Assembly (NCBI GenBank): GCA_902619805.1
Contig: CACNGC010000008.1
Coordinates: 1 to 64,000 of the forward strand
From: an uncultured SAR116 cluster alpha proteobacterium
Lineage (GTDB): Bacteria > Pseudomonadota > Alphaproteobacteria > Puniceispirillales > Marisalimonadaceae
DNA length: 64,000 nucleotides
Direction of reading: 5' to 3'
Every line of letters starts with the position of its first letter. Positions within the stretch are counted from its first letter, which is position 1. Of the stretch, positions 63,397-64,000 are shown piece after piece. Both the position numbers and the translations under genes were made by a program. The notes beneath the pieces were generated by a model. The model ran no database searches, was not told the DNA's origin, and saw nothing but the letters and a program-made list of their open reading frames with translations.

Positions 63397-64000
63397 ATGA
63401 AAAATTTTAATTATAAAGTTTTAGTATTAATTTTAACTGGAACGGCAGCTCTTGCTCTAGCAATAGGAATTGGTAGGTTTACTTATACTCCTATATTGCC
63501 CTTTATGTTAGAAGAGTTAAATATTACTAAAACTGAAGGTGGTTTAATTGCCTCATGGAACTTTTTTGGGTACCTATGTGGTTCACTGTTATCAATTTCA
63601 TCAATTTTTAAACAAAGAGTTAAGCTAGTTTTTTTTATTTCTATAGTTCTATCAATATCAACTACATTCTTAATGAGCATAAATGATGAAGTAGTATTTT
63701 TTATTATTATTCGATTTATAAGTGGTTTATCCAGTGCTTTTGTTCTCATATTTGGGACGGCTTTAATTCTACCAAGCATACAAGCATTTGGGAAAAAATC
63801 ACTTAGCACTTCACACTTCATGGGTGTGGGTTTTGGAATAGTCATATCTTCCATTCTAGTTACATTTTTAGGAGAATTAGGTTTTCATTGGGATGACTTG
63901 TGGATTGGTGTAGCTGTGTTATCAGTAATTTTAGCTGTTCCAATTTTTATATGTACTCCTAACGAAATTTTGCAGCATTCATATTCTCAAAATTCAAATT
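63397..64000 (+). CDS. MFS transporter, YbfB/YjiJ family (partial)
   Basis: The gene runs off the end of the window; 201 residues are visible. The first helix region has LALAIGIGRFTYTPILPFMLEELNIT.TEGGLIASWNFFGYLCGSL, the YbfB/YjiJ signature, followed by about four more hydrophobic segments and the HFMGVGFGIVISSILV helix. It is an inner-membrane secondary transporter of unknown substrate. It starts 134 bases from the divergent hydratase gene; no strong ribosome site is seen. Confidence 0.8.
   Translation, partial: MKNFNYKVLVLILTGTAALALAIGIGRFTYTPILPFMLEELNITKTEGGLIASWNFFGYLCGSLLSISSIFKQRVKLVFFISIVLSISTTFLMSINDEVVFFIIIRFISGLSSAFVLIFGTALILPSIQAFGKKSLSTSHFMGVGFGIVISSILVTFLGELGFHWDDLWIGVAVLSVILAVPIFICTPNEILQHSYSQNSN

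Noticed and set aside
1..64000. CRISPR array, insertion sequence, prophage or integrative element
   Set aside because: No regularly spaced repeats, transposase, integrase or phage genes were seen; codon use and composition look uniform throughout.

Overview
The window is an AT-rich (roughly one third G+C by eye), tightly packed stretch of chromosome. It comes from an aerobic heterotrophic alphaproteobacterium, most likely one of the streamlined marine lineages (SAR11-like, HIMB59/AEGEAN-169-like or similar). This rests on the AT-rich codon use, very short intergenic gaps, DUF3108, Coq7 and NrtS proteins, one tripartite tricarboxylate (TctABC) transporter and three complete branched-chain-type (LivKHMGF) ABC transporters. 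The lineage is an inference; no rRNA is present. I see no tRNA, rRNA, CRISPR array, insertion sequence, phage or plasmid gene.

Layout. (1) 1-9647, plus strand: the end of a TerB-like gene, then a leucine/isovalerate degradation operon (isovaleryl-CoA dehydrogenase, methylcrotonyl-CoA carboxylase beta and alpha, HMG-CoA lyase, methylglutaconyl-CoA hydratase) extended by an AhpD-like protein, a second acyl-CoA dehydrogenase and a class III CoA-transferase. (2) 9649-19346: a shikimate-dehydrogenase-like gene, DUF3108, NrtS-like, a class III aminotransferase between two small unknown genes, the first Liv transporter (minus strand), and a small operon coq7-DUF393-hypothetical. (3) 19495-27403: a short ORF, the TctCBA transporter behind an unusual structured leader, a TauE/SafE-family permease with a ThDP enzyme, a four-domain rhodanese and a thiol-dioxygenase-like cupin. 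This block has a sulfur theme. (4) 27441-40830: a DapA-family aldolase/dehydratase, three acyl-CoA ligases, a hydrolase, MetY, a fused indolepyruvate ferredoxin oxidoreductase and a long acyl-CoA dehydrogenase. (5) 41083-50677, plus strand: one long operon combining an acyl-CoA ligase, the second Liv transporter, a PaaK-like ligase, an SDR and a MaoC hydratase. (6) 50705-56182, minus strand: an SDR with the third Liv transporter, whose binding protein has a twin-arginine signal. (7) 56328-64000: a CBS-domain gene broken by in-frame stops, GlpE-like rhodanese, thiolase, 3-hydroxyisobutyryl-CoA hydrolase, isobutyryl-CoA dehydrogenase, a GMC oxidoreductase, an enoyl-CoA hydratase and the start of an MFS transporter.

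Together the genes describe uptake of amino acids and organic acids by high-affinity transporters, activation to CoA thioesters, and beta-oxidation-like breakdown to acetyl-CoA, acetoacetate and propionate-type products (leucine fully, valine partly). All four solute-binding-protein genes are followed, inside their operons, by a strong hairpin before the next transporter gene, which would favour high expression of the binding protein. Genes often abut or overlap by a few bases, and convergent genes run into each other with almost no spacer. The strongest leads are the tctC leader (extended -10 promoter, 20-bp palindrome, second hairpin), the sulfur-themed block at 20-27 kb, the transport-plus-ligase operon at 41-50.7 kb, and the CBS gene split by stop codons.
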